DNA from: Corynebacterium minutissimum
Lineage (GTDB): Bacteria > Actinomycetota > Actinomycetes > Mycobacteriales > Mycobacteriaceae
DNA: 64,000 bases
NCBI RefSeq assembly: GCF_016889765.1
Contig: NZ_CP069533.1
Location: 1,860,001-1,924,000, forward strand
Direction: 5' to 3'
This document shows, one piece after another, positions 41,647 through 50,740 of the stretch. How positions within the stretch are numbered: the first letter of the stretch is position 1; the number at the start of each line of letters is the position of its first letter. The position numbers and the translations under genes were made by a program. The notes under the pieces are model-generated. The model searched no databases. It had not been told where the DNA came from and was given only the letters and a program-made list of their open reading frames with translations.

Positions 41647-42152
41647 CTGTATACCGTCCTTAAATAAACTTAAAGAATAATGGGTAACTTCTTGAATCTT
41701 GGAACAATCTTAGGAGTCAGAAACGCCCGCCTCAATAAAGCGAGAAAAATAATTTTTACACTTGCAAGGAAGTTAGCAACGTTAAGTAGCTGGCTGCCAG
41801 TGCTTTGACCGTTCGTGCCCCATAATTTGATTGACTCAATCTGGGGTCGGTGGCATTTTGGTCCGGTGCGTAAAACTGCTGGCAGAAAGCTGAAAACTAG
41901 ATGTGCGCTTTTGTGGCCTTCGAGTCGTGCCGTGGTGGGCGCGTCCCCGGCACTCTGCTCGCGCACACTGAGTAGGGTTCCCGGGACGGGCAGTGCCGAG
42001 GTGGATGGTGCTGTGCTTGGCAGTGTTCCTCCCCGTGCCACCCATTCCATCTTCTGTGGTTGGCTCGAACGTGTTTGCGTTCTATTGAGCTAGGGGTGTG
42101 CTCGTTCAGACTTCGCACGGGGAGGAGAACAATGCAGGATTCTGAGAGTGCT
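41647..42152. other. Intergenic region of about 500 bp, no gene found
   Basis: This holds the upstream side of the 40357 operon and the 3' side of the permease gene at 42153. Reading frames on both strands here look random in composition. No RNA gene was recognised. Confidence 0.4.
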
Positions 42153-43469
42153 CTAGAACAGGTCCCAGATGGTGATTCCAAGGATGATGGAACCTAGGGC
42201 GAATACAAAGTAGTTCCACGGATCGCCACGGAACTTCTTGTATTCCTTGACCTTGTGGAACATGTAGACCGGCAAGAGGAAGATAAGGATGGCATCGAAT
42301 ACACCACCCACCAAGTAGATGAGGTTGATGATGGGTGGGTCGAAGACGGAGACCACTGTGCCTGAAATGAAGATGAAGGTGTAGACGATGGTCAGCAGAC
42401 TGCGGCGGTTGAGCCGGTTGGCTGTCCGTGGCGACAGGAGCCGAACCATGTAGGCGGTGCCTTCTTCGGCGCCGAGCATGGTGCCGAAGTATGACGTAAT
42501 GACAGCGAAGATAACAATCAGTGGCGCCAAGAAGGCAAGGGTATGCACACCGGTCACGTTGGCGAAATAGGACAGGACCGGGAGGTTTTGCTCCGAGGCT
42601 TCGCGCATGCCATCAGCGCCGAGTGCGAGCACGCACGACCAGACGAAGAACATAGTGAACACGACCAGCAAAGCGGCGGTATAGAGCTCAATGCGGGAGA
42701 CCCGCTTTTCAGTGTCTTCTCCGTAAGTTGGCTGCATATCCACCGACATTTGGGAAAGCGCAGCCATGTGCGAAAAGGAGAAGGCGAGAACTGGCAGGAT
42801 AAGTACGGCGCCAAGCAGGACGTATGGCCAGCTACCGTCTTCATACTTCACCTCCACGAAGGACTGGAAGTCCCAGCGCGGAATGAGGTAGATCGAGGTA
42901 GCAGCAAGAGAAATGATGAGGGGATAGACCAAAGCCTGCGCCAGCCATAGCATGGGTTTGCGGCCGAAGGCGAAAACACCAGTCAGAGTACCCACGCACA
43001 GTACGGAGAGCACCCAGCGGTTAATGGATGGACCGTGGAGCTGGTTAACAATAAAGCTATCGATGGCGTTGGTCAACGAGATGGCATAGATGAACACCGT
43101 GGGTACGTTGGCTAGGGAATACATCAGGGCCACGAAGAGGCCAGTGTTGCGCCCTAGGTACTTGCGCACCAGCTCCAGAATGTCCATGCCGTAATCCTGG
43201 ACAGGCGCGCCTGCAACGATGCGTGCGTAGGTGCGGTGGGAGAAATACACCAAGGGAAAGATGAGCACTGTGGCGAAGGCGAGTGGCCAAAAGCCAAAGG
43301 AACCTGCCTGCAACGGCAGAAAAAGGATGCCGGCACCCATTGCGGTGCCGAACAGTGCCAGTATCCAGCTCAAGGCGGTGCCTTCGGATTTGTGTGCGTC
43401 ACCGTTCATCTGGGAAGAGAGTGGGACAGCGTTAGCGCTGCCCGTTGTGCGGGGCTTGGTATTAGTCAT
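42153..43469 (-). CDS. Amino-acid permease of the hydroxy/aromatic amino acid (SdaC-like) family
   Basis: The ATG at 43469 (GAGGG 8 bases upstream) gives 438 residues with eleven hydrophobic segments. The first carries FGTAMGAGILFLPLQAGSFG, the typical opening of SdaC/TdcC-type permeases. Later the conserved AEEGTAYMVR and a C-terminal helix pair are seen. It follows arginine deiminase by 12 bases and is surely cotranscribed. Although the family usually carries serine or threonine, the context suggests arginine, citrulline or ornithine as substrate. That is inference. Confidence 0.83.
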   Translation of the reverse strand: MTNTKPRTTGSANAVPLSSQMNGDAHKSEGTALSWILALFGTAMGAGILFLPLQAGSFGFWPLAFATVLIFPLVYFSHRTYARIVAGAPVQDYGMDILELVRKYLGRNTGLFVALMYSLANVPTVFIYAISLTNAIDSFIVNQLHGPSINRWVLSVLCVGTLTGVFAFGRKPMLWLAQALVYPLIISLAATSIYLIPRWDFQSFVEVKYEDGSWPYVLLGAVLILPVLAFSFSHMAALSQMSVDMQPTYGEDTEKRVSRIELYTAALLVVFTMFFVWSCVLALGADGMREASEQNLPVLSYFANVTGVHTLAFLAPLIVIFAVITSYFGTMLGAEEGTAYMVRLLSPRTANRLNRRSLLTIVYTFIFISGTVVSVFDPPIINLIYLVGGVFDAILIFLLPVYMFHKVKEYKKFRGDPWNYFVFALGSIILGITIWDLF

Positions 43470-43481
43470 CACGTCTACCCT

Positions 43482-44729
43482 CTAATATTCAACGGCCTCG
43501 CGGATAATCGGGCAGGTCATGCAGTGGCCGCCACCGCGGCCGCGGCCAAGTTCAGCCGAGCCGATCTCTACTACTTCTATGCCTGCGGCTCTCAATTTCT
43601 TATTGGTGTGCTTGTTGCGGTCATAGGCCACGACGACGCCGGGTTCAATTGCTACAACGTTGTTGGCGTCGTCCCATTGCTCGCGGGCAGCGGTGTAGGT
43701 ATCCCCGCCCGTTTCTACGACCTCAAAGGCGCCAATACCGAGCGCCTTGGCGACGACCTCAAGGAAGGAGTCGGTGGGCAGTTCGACGTCGAAAGGCGCG
43801 GTGTCGGTGGAGGGGTGCAGGACGATGGGGCGGATGGTGTCCACAACCTTCGGATAAGCGGTGACCTTGTCAGCGTCGAGGAAGGTGAAGACGGTATCGA
43901 GGTGCATGGATGCTCGGTCTTTCGCCATCGCGGCGATAATGATCTTGCTGGCGGCACCTTCTTCGAAGAGCCGCATGGCCAGCTGGCTCACGCCCTGCCA
44001 CGTGGTGCGCTCGCCCATGCCGACGAGGACGATGCCCTTACCAATCGGCATGATGTCTCCGCCCTCCAGAGCTGCCAGCCCCGGCTCCTCATCGGTATTG
44101 CCGTACCAGAATTGGAAGTCTGCCTGCGCAAACCGTGGGTGGTAGTTGTAGATTGCGCGAGTAAGCATGGTTTCCTGGTGACGAGCCGGCAAACGCATGG
44201 GATTTAGCGAAACGCCGCCGTAGATCCATGCCGAATTGTCGCGGGAAAACTGCGTGTTGGGAAGCGGGCGCAGGGCGAACGCTGCGGGTCCGTAAACATC
44301 CCGCATCGTATCGATGATGCCATGGCCGAGGCCTTCCGGAATGTCGGCGAAAGGCACGCCCCCGATGAGTAGTTCGGCAAGGCGCTTGGTGGGCATATCC
44401 TCAAACCAGTGGCGAAGCTCGCCGCCAATGCCCGCACCCACATTCCTATCGAGGAGCTTGTAGTCGAGGATGAAATCCCGACCACCCGGGGTGTCCAGAG
44501 TTTCTTCCAAGAGCTTGTGCATCTCCAGCACTTCGACGCCGTAGCTGCGCAGCTGGGCGACGAACTCCGCGTGATGCTTCTTGGCTTCGTCGACCCAGAG
44601 GACGTCGTCGAAAAGCAGCTCGGCGCAATTGTTGGGAGTAAGCCTTTCGTGCGCGAGCCCCGGCGCACACACCATTACTTGGTGAAGCTTGCCGACCTCG
44701 GACCAGACGCCCAATGGGGGAGTTGTCAT
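43482..44729 (-). CDS. arcA: Arginine deiminase
   Basis: The ATG at 44729 is used (AAAGG 8 bases upstream); the product has 415 residues. Family landmarks are GKLHQVMVCAPGLAHERLTP, PLPNTQFSRDNSAWI, LALEGGD-like LAALEGGDIMPIG, MHLDTVFTF with the catalytic His, and the nucleophile Cys403 in GGGHCMTCPI. It hydrolyses arginine to citrulline and ammonia. Genes for ornithine carbamoyltransferase and carbamate kinase are not beside it, so the energy-yielding pathway is not complete at this locus. It is the first gene of a two-gene operon with the permease. Confidence 0.93.
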   Translation of the reverse strand: MTTPPLGVWSEVGKLHQVMVCAPGLAHERLTPNNCAELLFDDVLWVDEAKKHHAEFVAQLRSYGVEVLEMHKLLEETLDTPGGRDFILDYKLLDRNVGAGIGGELRHWFEDMPTKRLAELLIGGVPFADIPEGLGHGIIDTMRDVYGPAAFALRPLPNTQFSRDNSAWIYGGVSLNPMRLPARHQETMLTRAIYNYHPRFAQADFQFWYGNTDEEPGLAALEGGDIMPIGKGIVLVGMGERTTWQGVSQLAMRLFEEGAASKIIIAAMAKDRASMHLDTVFTFLDADKVTAYPKVVDTIRPIVLHPSTDTAPFDVELPTDSFLEVVAKALGIGAFEVVETGGDTYTAAREQWDDANNVVAIEPGVVVAYDRNKHTNKKLRAAGIEVVEIGSAELGRGRGGGHCMTCPIIREAVEY

Positions 44730-45221
44730 GTGTTTCAACCTTTCTTGGCGCGTGCACAGCGCCATCCTTCAACATGGTGAACTGGTTCACCAGAACTATT
44801 GAACTGTGAACTATGTGACAAGTGTATGGAGGGTGAGCGTTTTTTCAAGCCTCCGTGGGCGACAGAAAGGCCACGTAGACGCAGGTTTTGCGGCACTGTG
44901 CATAATATTATTCATTTTTATTCATGTATTACTGATGGGGAAGTGGGGCAGCCTCGTGCCGTGCTTGCCGACGCCCCATCCCTCCATCACTGCGACGACT
45001 CTCACGGTGCCAGCCACCGCGGCCCGACAGTGAGCTGGGTGCATAATTTTGGGCAGAGTGGAAACTCTGCGCGAATAGTAGGGATCGGGGTGCGGGGGTA
45101 GGCGTGGCGTGCAGCGCACGGGAGTGGGGTGTCGTTGCGGGGTTTCGAAGTCTTCGGCGGTAGGGAAGAAAATTTCCTCAAGGAGGCGAAGGCTTTTGGT
45201 CAGACTCCAGGCTGCCGTGCT
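44730..45221. other. Intergenic region upstream of arcA
   Basis: No gene is supported. Close to arcA, GGTGAACTGGTTCACCAG (44774-44791) is a strong palindrome, with GTGAACTATGTGAC nearby; it is a candidate operator. The remainder shows nothing recognisable. Confidence 0.45.
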
Positions 45222-45297
45222 TTTGAAGTCTTGTGAAGTTTATGAAGTTTGTGAATTCTTTGAAGTTAATGAGGTTTATGAAGAGCTTTGAAGTTTG
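45222..45297. repeat. Short GAAGTTT-type repeat tract
   Basis: Variants of TGAAGTTTAT, 8-12 bases apart, recur about seven times (for example TTGTGAAGTTTATGAAGTTT). The tract is not coding and looks like slippage-derived DNA, next to the start of the 150-bp direct repeat. Confidence 0.6.
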
Positions 45298-45298
45298 A

Positions 45299-45447
45299 AG
45301 GGGGGCGCGCCGCTAAACAATGGGAAGTGGCGGCGCGACCCCAGAGTGATAGGGAAGAAGGGCGGATTCCCAGCCTTCTGTGTAGGGGCGTCTTTGACAT
45401 CAGGACCGGGGATGGACATCGCTGCGAATGATTCGAACATGCGGGTC
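45299..45447. repeat. Direct repeat, copy 1, flanking the nucleotidase-PTS segment
   Basis: This sequence of about 150 bp is repeated with few changes at 49902-50056. Shared blocks include AATGGGAAGTGGCGGCGCG, CCCCAGAGTGATAGGGAAGA and CATCGCTGCGAATGATTCGA. Its left part is an inverted repeat: GGGG, CGCGCCGC and complement GGCGGCGCG with CCCC. It holds no gene. Confidence 0.8.
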
Positions 45448-45613
45448 GAACGCCCCGCTCGGGAAAAGGAGTGAAAGGTTATTGAGGATTAGACCAGCGC
45501 TATTCAGCCGTATAGGAAGAGGGGGCTGCTAGTAACCATGTAGACTCCGAAAATTCATCTCGATTTCCCTCCTATTTCTGAACTCCTCCAACAAGACAAG
45601 ACAAGATTCCTCT

Positions 45614-47281
45614 ATGCGCAATCGTCACATCTTTCTGGCTTTGACCACCCTCTTCTCACTTAACGCAGCAAGCGCCGTCGCAGCTGAATCTGTTCCCGCT
45701 GAGCCGGCTATGGCTTCTGGAGACGTTGTCTACTTCCAAGACATGAAGGAGTTTGAGCCCCGTGCGTGGGATGACGGCAGCCACCAGGGTGGTATCGCTT
45801 ACTTGGCAACTGCACTCGACACTCTCCGGGAAAAAGAAGGCGATCCCATCGTTGCTTTCGGTGGGGAACTGGCCGCTGGAAGCCTATTTGGCTCGGTATT
45901 TCGCGGTGAGCCTTTTGTAGAGGCCTTTAATGAGCTTGGTGTGGACGTTGGCAATTTTGGTAACCACGACTTTGATTACGGCTTGGACCACACTCGCAGC
46001 CTTATCGAAAAAGCTGAGTTTCCGTGGATTTCCAGCAATCTGACTACTGAGAATGGTGAGCCGATCAGTGAGGACGGGACTACCTACACTGCCAAGTCCG
46101 GCGAACTCACGGTGGGGTTTGTATCCCTGACCGCGGACCTTGATCGGACTGTAGCTGCCAAGGAAGTTGTTATGGGAGATTTCGTCGATTCCACGCGTGC
46201 TGGCGTAGACAAGCTGGAGGAAGAAGGCGTGGATGCAATTGTGTTGCTGAGCCAGATTTCAAAGGAAGACACTACGCGGGTCATGGAAGAGGTTCCGGAG
46301 CTTGCAGCAGCACTGCGTGAAGAAAACGAGGCCCAGTCACCAGAAGAAGTAACTTACACTGCCGATGAACGCCCGATCGTTGCACCGCGTGCTGATTACG
46401 GAACGCTGGTTCACCTTGACATTACTGTTGACCGTTCCACTCAGAAGCGCACAGTGAAGGTCGTGAATCACCCGGTCAATCCATCGCTCACCGCTAACGA
46501 AGAGTGGAAGGCCCGTTCCCAGAAGCTCTACGGGGAGCTAGACCGCCAACTGGGCGAGGAACTCGGCACTGCGACCCAGCCTTTATCGAAAGCAGAACTT
46601 GGGCCCTTGGTAGCGGATGCATACCGTGAACACTTTGATACCCAACTCGGATGGCAGAACGGTGGCGGCCAGCGTGCTGACATGAAAGAAGGGGCCCTGA
46701 CCCGTCGCGATGCTCAATCGGTTCTCCCTTTTGGCAACTCACCAATCTCAATTCAAGCAACCGGTGCTCAGATCAAAGACGCGTTGGAAAAAGGAATCGA
46801 ATCCAACCCGGACGGTGGGAACGGCTTTCCACGAACTGCTGGATTCACGTTTGAATACGACCTGTCTGCGCCGTTTGGTGAACGCGTCAGTGCGATAAAG
46901 CTCGATGACGGAACTCCCATGGAAATGGAGTCCACCTACTCGCTGGCTATTAGTAACTACGTCGTCAATGGTGGCGACAAGGTCGATTCATTTGCCGATG
47001 CGCCTGTGACTTCTGAGGGCACGGCAATCGACGTCGATGTCTTTTCCGAGTACATCAAGCGGCACCGCGAGCTTTCGCCTTTGAAAATTTCCGAAAATCC
47101 AAACGGTCCAGCAAATGGTGGAAAGACAGGAGAATCGTCGATTGGTTCTTCGCATGGGGCAGCCATTGTCATCGGGGTGGTAACCGCAATAGCGGCCGCG
47201 CTGTTCGCCTTTACTCCCAAGCCGGTACTGGAAGACATCATTCGCTACTTAAAGTCTTTATTACCGAGTTCCTGGCAATAG
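45614..47281 (+). CDS. Secreted 5'-nucleotidase homologue with degenerate metallophosphatase site
   Basis: The protein has 555 residues and a signal peptide (LALTTLFSLNAASAVAAE). An N-terminal metallophosphatase-like domain is followed by a 5'-nucleotidase C-terminal domain (WQNGGGQRADMKEGALTRRD to SLAISNYVVNGGD). Of the metal-binding motifs only GNHDFDYG is intact. The usual DxH motif reads YFQDMKEFEP, the GD motif reads FGGELAAG, the catalytic H block reads VLLSQISKED, and no GHxH block is present. It therefore looks catalytically dead or altered. The C-terminus has a hydrophobic helix (AAIVIGVVTAIAAALFAF) and an amphipathic tail. It lies 175 bp before an ascorbate-type PTS. Confidence 0.8.
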   Translation: MRNRHIFLALTTLFSLNAASAVAAESVPAEPAMASGDVVYFQDMKEFEPRAWDDGSHQGGIAYLATALDTLREKEGDPIVAFGGELAAGSLFGSVFRGEPFVEAFNELGVDVGNFGNHDFDYGLDHTRSLIEKAEFPWISSNLTTENGEPISEDGTTYTAKSGELTVGFVSLTADLDRTVAAKEVVMGDFVDSTRAGVDKLEEEGVDAIVLLSQISKEDTTRVMEEVPELAAALREENEAQSPEEVTYTADERPIVAPRADYGTLVHLDITVDRSTQKRTVKVVNHPVNPSLTANEEWKARSQKLYGELDRQLGEELGTATQPLSKAELGPLVADAYREHFDTQLGWQNGGGQRADMKEGALTRRDAQSVLPFGNSPISIQATGAQIKDALEKGIESNPDGGNGFPRTAGFTFEYDLSAPFGERVSAIKLDDGTPMEMESTYSLAISNYVVNGGDKVDSFADAPVTSEGTAIDVDVFSEYIKRHRELSPLKISENPNGPANGGKTGESSIGSSHGAAIVIGVVTAIAAALFAFTPKPVLEDIIRYLKSLLPSSWQ

Positions 47282-47456
47282 GGCTCCGTAAACAGCGGCC
47301 CCAGTTTCAAAGCCGCAGCTATGGAGCAACTCACCGCGGCCAACTAACAGTCGACCTCACGGGTGCTTTGTCTACGTCCTTTGAACTGGTAATAACTATG
47401 AGCAAGACCGGTGATCACATCGTCGCCGGTACCTGCTAACCAGAAGGACTAACACA

Positions 47457-48278
47457 ATGTCCAGATTGACTACATTGCTTGCGCCGGGAGCCGTTGAGCT
47501 GCATGGCCATGCTAAGGATTGGCGCGAGGCAATACACCTTGCCGGCGGGCTGTTGGAAGATTCCGGCAATGCCACCAAGGAGTACACGGCCGCAATGGTG
47601 GCCTCGGTTGAAGAAAACGGGCCTTATATTGTGGTGGCACCCGGTTTTGCTTTTGCGCATGCTCGTCCCTCAGAGGCCGTCAAGAACACAGCGCTGTCCT
47701 GGGTACGTCTTGCTGAACCTGTCGAGTTCGGCCACAAATCCAATGATCCGGTCATGCTTGTCGTTGCACTCGCGGCCCGTGATTCCTCCGAACACCTAGC
47801 CGCCATGAAGGAACTAGCTGGAATTCTGGGGAATCCCGCAACGCACGGCGCCTTGGACAACGTTTCCAGTGAGGAAGAGTTGCGCCAGGTGCTTGAGTCC
47901 GCGGGCAAGAAAAAGAAGGACACTCAGCCGGTTGCTGCGGTACCGCAGCAAGAGACTGCGCACACCGCGAAGAATAGTGACTCCGTGGCTTCCAAAGGCA
48001 AGATTTTGACCGTGTGTGGAAATGGGTTGGGCACCTCACTCTTCCTCAAAAATACTCTTGAACAAGTACTTGATGCGTGGGGATGGGGCCCGTACCTCGA
48101 CGTCGAAGCGACCGACACCATCTCGGCCAAAGGCCGCGCCAAGGAGGCTGACTTCCTACTGACCTCGGGGGAGATTGCTGCCACGCTCGGTGATGTGGGC
48201 GTGCCCGTTCACGTTATCGAGGACTTCACGTCCATGTCCGAAATTGATGGGGCTCTGCGCGAGCTTTACGACGTTTAA
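47457..48278 (+). CDS. Ascorbate/GAT-type PTS EIIA-EIIB fusion
   Basis: The protein has 273 residues. The EIIA domain (about 1-150) contains GFAFAHARPSEAV with phospho-accepting His68, of the fructose/mannitol-like type found in UlaC. A Lys/Gln/Ala linker (151-180) leads to an EIIB domain of the lactose/ascorbate type with ILTVCGNGLGTS, where Cys187 receives phosphate. UlaB and UlaC are separate in E. coli; the fusion is common in actinobacteria. The UlaA-like permease gene follows after 11 bases. The transported sugar may be L-ascorbate, but this is not certain. Confidence 0.87.
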   Translation: MSRLTTLLAPGAVELHGHAKDWREAIHLAGGLLEDSGNATKEYTAAMVASVEENGPYIVVAPGFAFAHARPSEAVKNTALSWVRLAEPVEFGHKSNDPVMLVVALAARDSSEHLAAMKELAGILGNPATHGALDNVSSEEELRQVLESAGKKKKDTQPVAAVPQQETAHTAKNSDSVASKGKILTVCGNGLGTSLFLKNTLEQVLDAWGWGPYLDVEATDTISAKGRAKEADFLLTSGEIAATLGDVGVPVHVIEDFTSMSEIDGALRELYDV

Positions 48279-48289
48279 GGCGGCCTACA

Positions 48290-49867
48290 ATGGATTTCCT
48301 ACTATCAATCGCAAATTTTGTTGTTAATGAGATCCTTTCGGTCCCAGCGTTTCTGATCGGTCTCATTACCGCTGTGGGTCTCGCCGCGATGGGTCGCGGT
48401 GTGGGCCAAGTTCTGGGCGGCGCTATCAAAGCGACACTGGGCTTCCTGCTCATTGGAGCCGGCGCCGGCCTTGTTGTGGCATCGCTTGAACCATTGGGAA
48501 CAATGATCGCGGGTGCAACCGGTGCTCAAGGCGTGGTTCCTACCAATGAGGCGATCGTGGGCATTGCCCAGGAGCAGTTTGGTAGCCAGGTCGCCTGGAT
48601 CATGATTCTCGGCTTCGTTGTGTCCCTGCTGCTCGCCCGCTTCACCCCGATGAGCTACGTCTTCTTGACCGGCCACCACGTTCTGTTCATGGCTACCATG
48701 CTCACCATGGTGTTGGCCCCGGCTGGCTACTCTTCCTGGATCGTCGTCCTCTTCGGCGCCGTGCTGCTCGGTATCCTGATGGTCTCCTTGCCGGCGATTG
48801 CGCATCCGTGGACCCGCCGAATCACCGGCGATGATTCGATTGCCATCGGCCACTTCGGTACGGCCGGATACCTCGCAGCAGGTGCGGTGGGCAAGGCCGT
48901 CGGCGGCAAAGGAAAGAAGATGTCGCCTTCCACGGAGGAGCTCAAACTTCCTGAGGGCCTGCGCTTCCTTCGTGATTCCATGGTTGCAACAGCCTTGTCT
49001 ATGGCGCTGATGTACATCGTCCTTGCGCTTTTGTTCATCGCCCGTGCCGGTTCCGAAGAGGCATTCACCGCTTTTGAAGGTGGTGCAACCAACGTGGGCA
49101 ACTATCTCATGCAGTCCTTTACTCAGGGCCTTCAGTTCGGTGTTGCCGTGGCGGTAATTCTGTTTGGTGTGCGCACCATTTTGGGCGAGCTCGTTCCTGC
49201 ATTCCAGGGTATTGCAGCCAAGGTTGTCCCCGGCGCTATCCCCGCGCTTGATGCGCCGATTGTCTTTCCGTATGCACAGAACGCGGTTTTGGTGGGCTTC
49301 ATTTCTTCCTTCATCGGCGGCCTCATTGGCTTGGCGGTTCTGTCGCTGTGGCTTAATCCGGCTTTCGGCGTTGCGCTGATTCTTCCTGGTCTTGTACCGC
49401 ACTTCTTTACCGGTGGTGCGGCCGGTGTGTATGGCAATGCCACGGGTGGGCGTCGTGGCGCAATTTTTGGTGCCTTTGTCAACGGTCTGCTCATCACCTT
49501 CCTTCCGGCCTTCCTGCTAGGCGTCCTTGGCTCCTTTGGCTCTGCCAACACGACATTTGGTGACGCTGACTTCGGCTGGTTCGGCCTCCTTCTGGGCTGG
49601 TCCACGCGCGCCAATGGCGCCCTGGGCCTCGTCTTCGTTGCGCTGTGCGGTGCGGCTGTCTTCGTGCTGGGTTGGGTATCGCAGCGCAAGCTTGTCGACG
49701 GGCACTGGGACCCCACTCCCTGGCGCCCCACGCCGGGCGAAGGATCAGCAGCCACCACCGAGAGTGATGTAGAACCACTCGCTGCCGGCCAGACTGCAGC
49801 CTCCAAGAAGTACCCCAAGGTTCTGCCGCCTGACAGGGCGCCGTTGCCGCCCTCGCGGATCTCATAA
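48290..49867 (+). CDS. ulaA: Ascorbate-type PTS permease EIIC (UlaA-like)
   Basis: The 525-residue membrane protein has about eleven helices. It begins FLLSIANFVVNEILSVPAFL and contains GRGVGQVLGGAIKATLGFLL, FTPMSYVFLTGHHVLFMATM, the cytoplasmic KKMSPSTEELKLPEGLRFLR segment, and IVFPYAQNAVLVGFISSF. All fit the UlaA/SgaT family. A hydrophilic C-terminal tail of about 45 residues follows. It is in an operon with the EIIAB fusion. No ascorbate-phosphate lactonase or decarboxylase genes are nearby, so catabolism must be encoded elsewhere. Confidence 0.88.
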   Translation: MDFLLSIANFVVNEILSVPAFLIGLITAVGLAAMGRGVGQVLGGAIKATLGFLLIGAGAGLVVASLEPLGTMIAGATGAQGVVPTNEAIVGIAQEQFGSQVAWIMILGFVVSLLLARFTPMSYVFLTGHHVLFMATMLTMVLAPAGYSSWIVVLFGAVLLGILMVSLPAIAHPWTRRITGDDSIAIGHFGTAGYLAAGAVGKAVGGKGKKMSPSTEELKLPEGLRFLRDSMVATALSMALMYIVLALLFIARAGSEEAFTAFEGGATNVGNYLMQSFTQGLQFGVAVAVILFGVRTILGELVPAFQGIAAKVVPGAIPALDAPIVFPYAQNAVLVGFISSFIGGLIGLAVLSLWLNPAFGVALILPGLVPHFFTGGAAGVYGNATGGRRGAIFGAFVNGLLITFLPAFLLGVLGSFGSANTTFGDADFGWFGLLLGWSTRANGALGLVFVALCGAAVFVLGWVSQRKLVDGHWDPTPWRPTPGEGSAATTESDVEPLAAGQTAASKKYPKVLPPDRAPLPPSRIS

Positions 49868-49901
49868 TACGGCTCTAGGTTAGAGAACGTACGCGTATCA
49901 C

Positions 49902-50056
49902 GGAGGGGCCGCGCCGCAAAGCAATGGGAAGTGGCGGCGCGGCCCCAGAGTGATAGGGAAGAAGGGCGGGTTTCCAGCCTTCTGTGTAGGGGGCATCTTT
50001 GACAGTAGGGGTGGGGTTGGACATCGCTGCGAATGATTCGAACATGAGGGTCGAAC
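49902..50056. repeat. Direct repeat, copy 2, flanking the nucleotidase-PTS segment
   Basis: The copy of 45299-45447 lies directly after the PTS genes. The left part forms a strong stem (GGGGCCGCGCCGC with GGCGGCGCGGCCCC), better preserved than in copy 1, so it can also act as a terminator. The two copies share order and spacing throughout. Confidence 0.8.
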
Positions 50057-50196
50057 AGCCAGTCGGATAATGCAGCAAGCAAGGATGTGGGCACACTTGA
50101 GGCGGTCCTTGACTCACACGACGACGTGATGTGTCAGTGCTTTACCGATGATAAGCGGTACCCGGTTGAGGGATGAGAGGCGTGGGGCGCCTAGCT

Positions 50197-50703
50197 CTAA
50201 GAAAGCCTGTACACCTCGTAGTCATTCGGCACTCCTGCGCCGGGGACGTGCTGCAGACCGAGCTTCAAGGCTAGGGCAATCGACGCCTCGTTGGTGGGAT
50301 CGATGATGGCAACGACAGGAAGCTGTGGGAAGCGCTCGCGCGCACTGGTAATTGCAGCGGCAGCCGCCTCCTTGGCGTAGCCTTTCCCTTGGGATTCGGG
50401 TGCGAAGCGGTAGTAAAGGTTGAGCACTTCTTCACCTGCTTCCTCGCTATGACGCACACCGGTAAAGCCTACGGTCCTGCCATCAAGCGTGGATACCACG
50501 TAATAACCCAGCTGCTTCTCACGCCAATTGGCTTGCCATGCGCGAGATAGCTCCACGGCTTCTTCTCTAGTCTTCATGGCAAGTTCAGGTCGGTGCTCGT
50601 ACGTACGGGCATCCGAGTGAATGGAAAAGACGGCGTCAATGTCGGTATCCGTAGGCACCGACAATGAAAGCCGCGGGGTGTGGAGGGCGAAGTCGTGTTT
50701 CAT
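50197..50703 (-). CDS. GNAT-family N-acetyltransferase (RimJ/RimL type)
   Basis: The ATG at 50703 gives 168 residues. It starts LHTPRLSLSVPTDTDIDAVF, the usual opening of RimJ/RimL-like enzymes. The acetyl-CoA-binding segment LYYRFAPESQGKGYAKEAAA is followed by VVAIIDPTNEASIALALKLG, which matches the family's NxxSIxLxEKLGF end. It acetylates an amine or protein N-terminus; the substrate is unknown. It is monocistronic, with the coiled-coil gene further upstream on the same strand. Confidence 0.88.
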   Translation of the reverse strand: MKHDFALHTPRLSLSVPTDTDIDAVFSIHSDARTYEHRPELAMKTREEAVELSRAWQANWREKQLGYYVVSTLDGRTVGFTGVRHSEEAGEEVLNLYYRFAPESQGKGYAKEAAAAAITSARERFPQLPVVAIIDPTNEASIALALKLGLQHVPGAGVPNDYEVYRLS

Positions 50704-50740
50704 GGGGAGTCCTGTTATTGAAGTTCGCAGTGCTCCCAAT

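Noticed and set aside
48305..49402. A 365-codon minus-strand frame opposite ulaA
   Set aside because: His/Asn/Gln/Arg-rich composition typical of an antisense frame; no start context.
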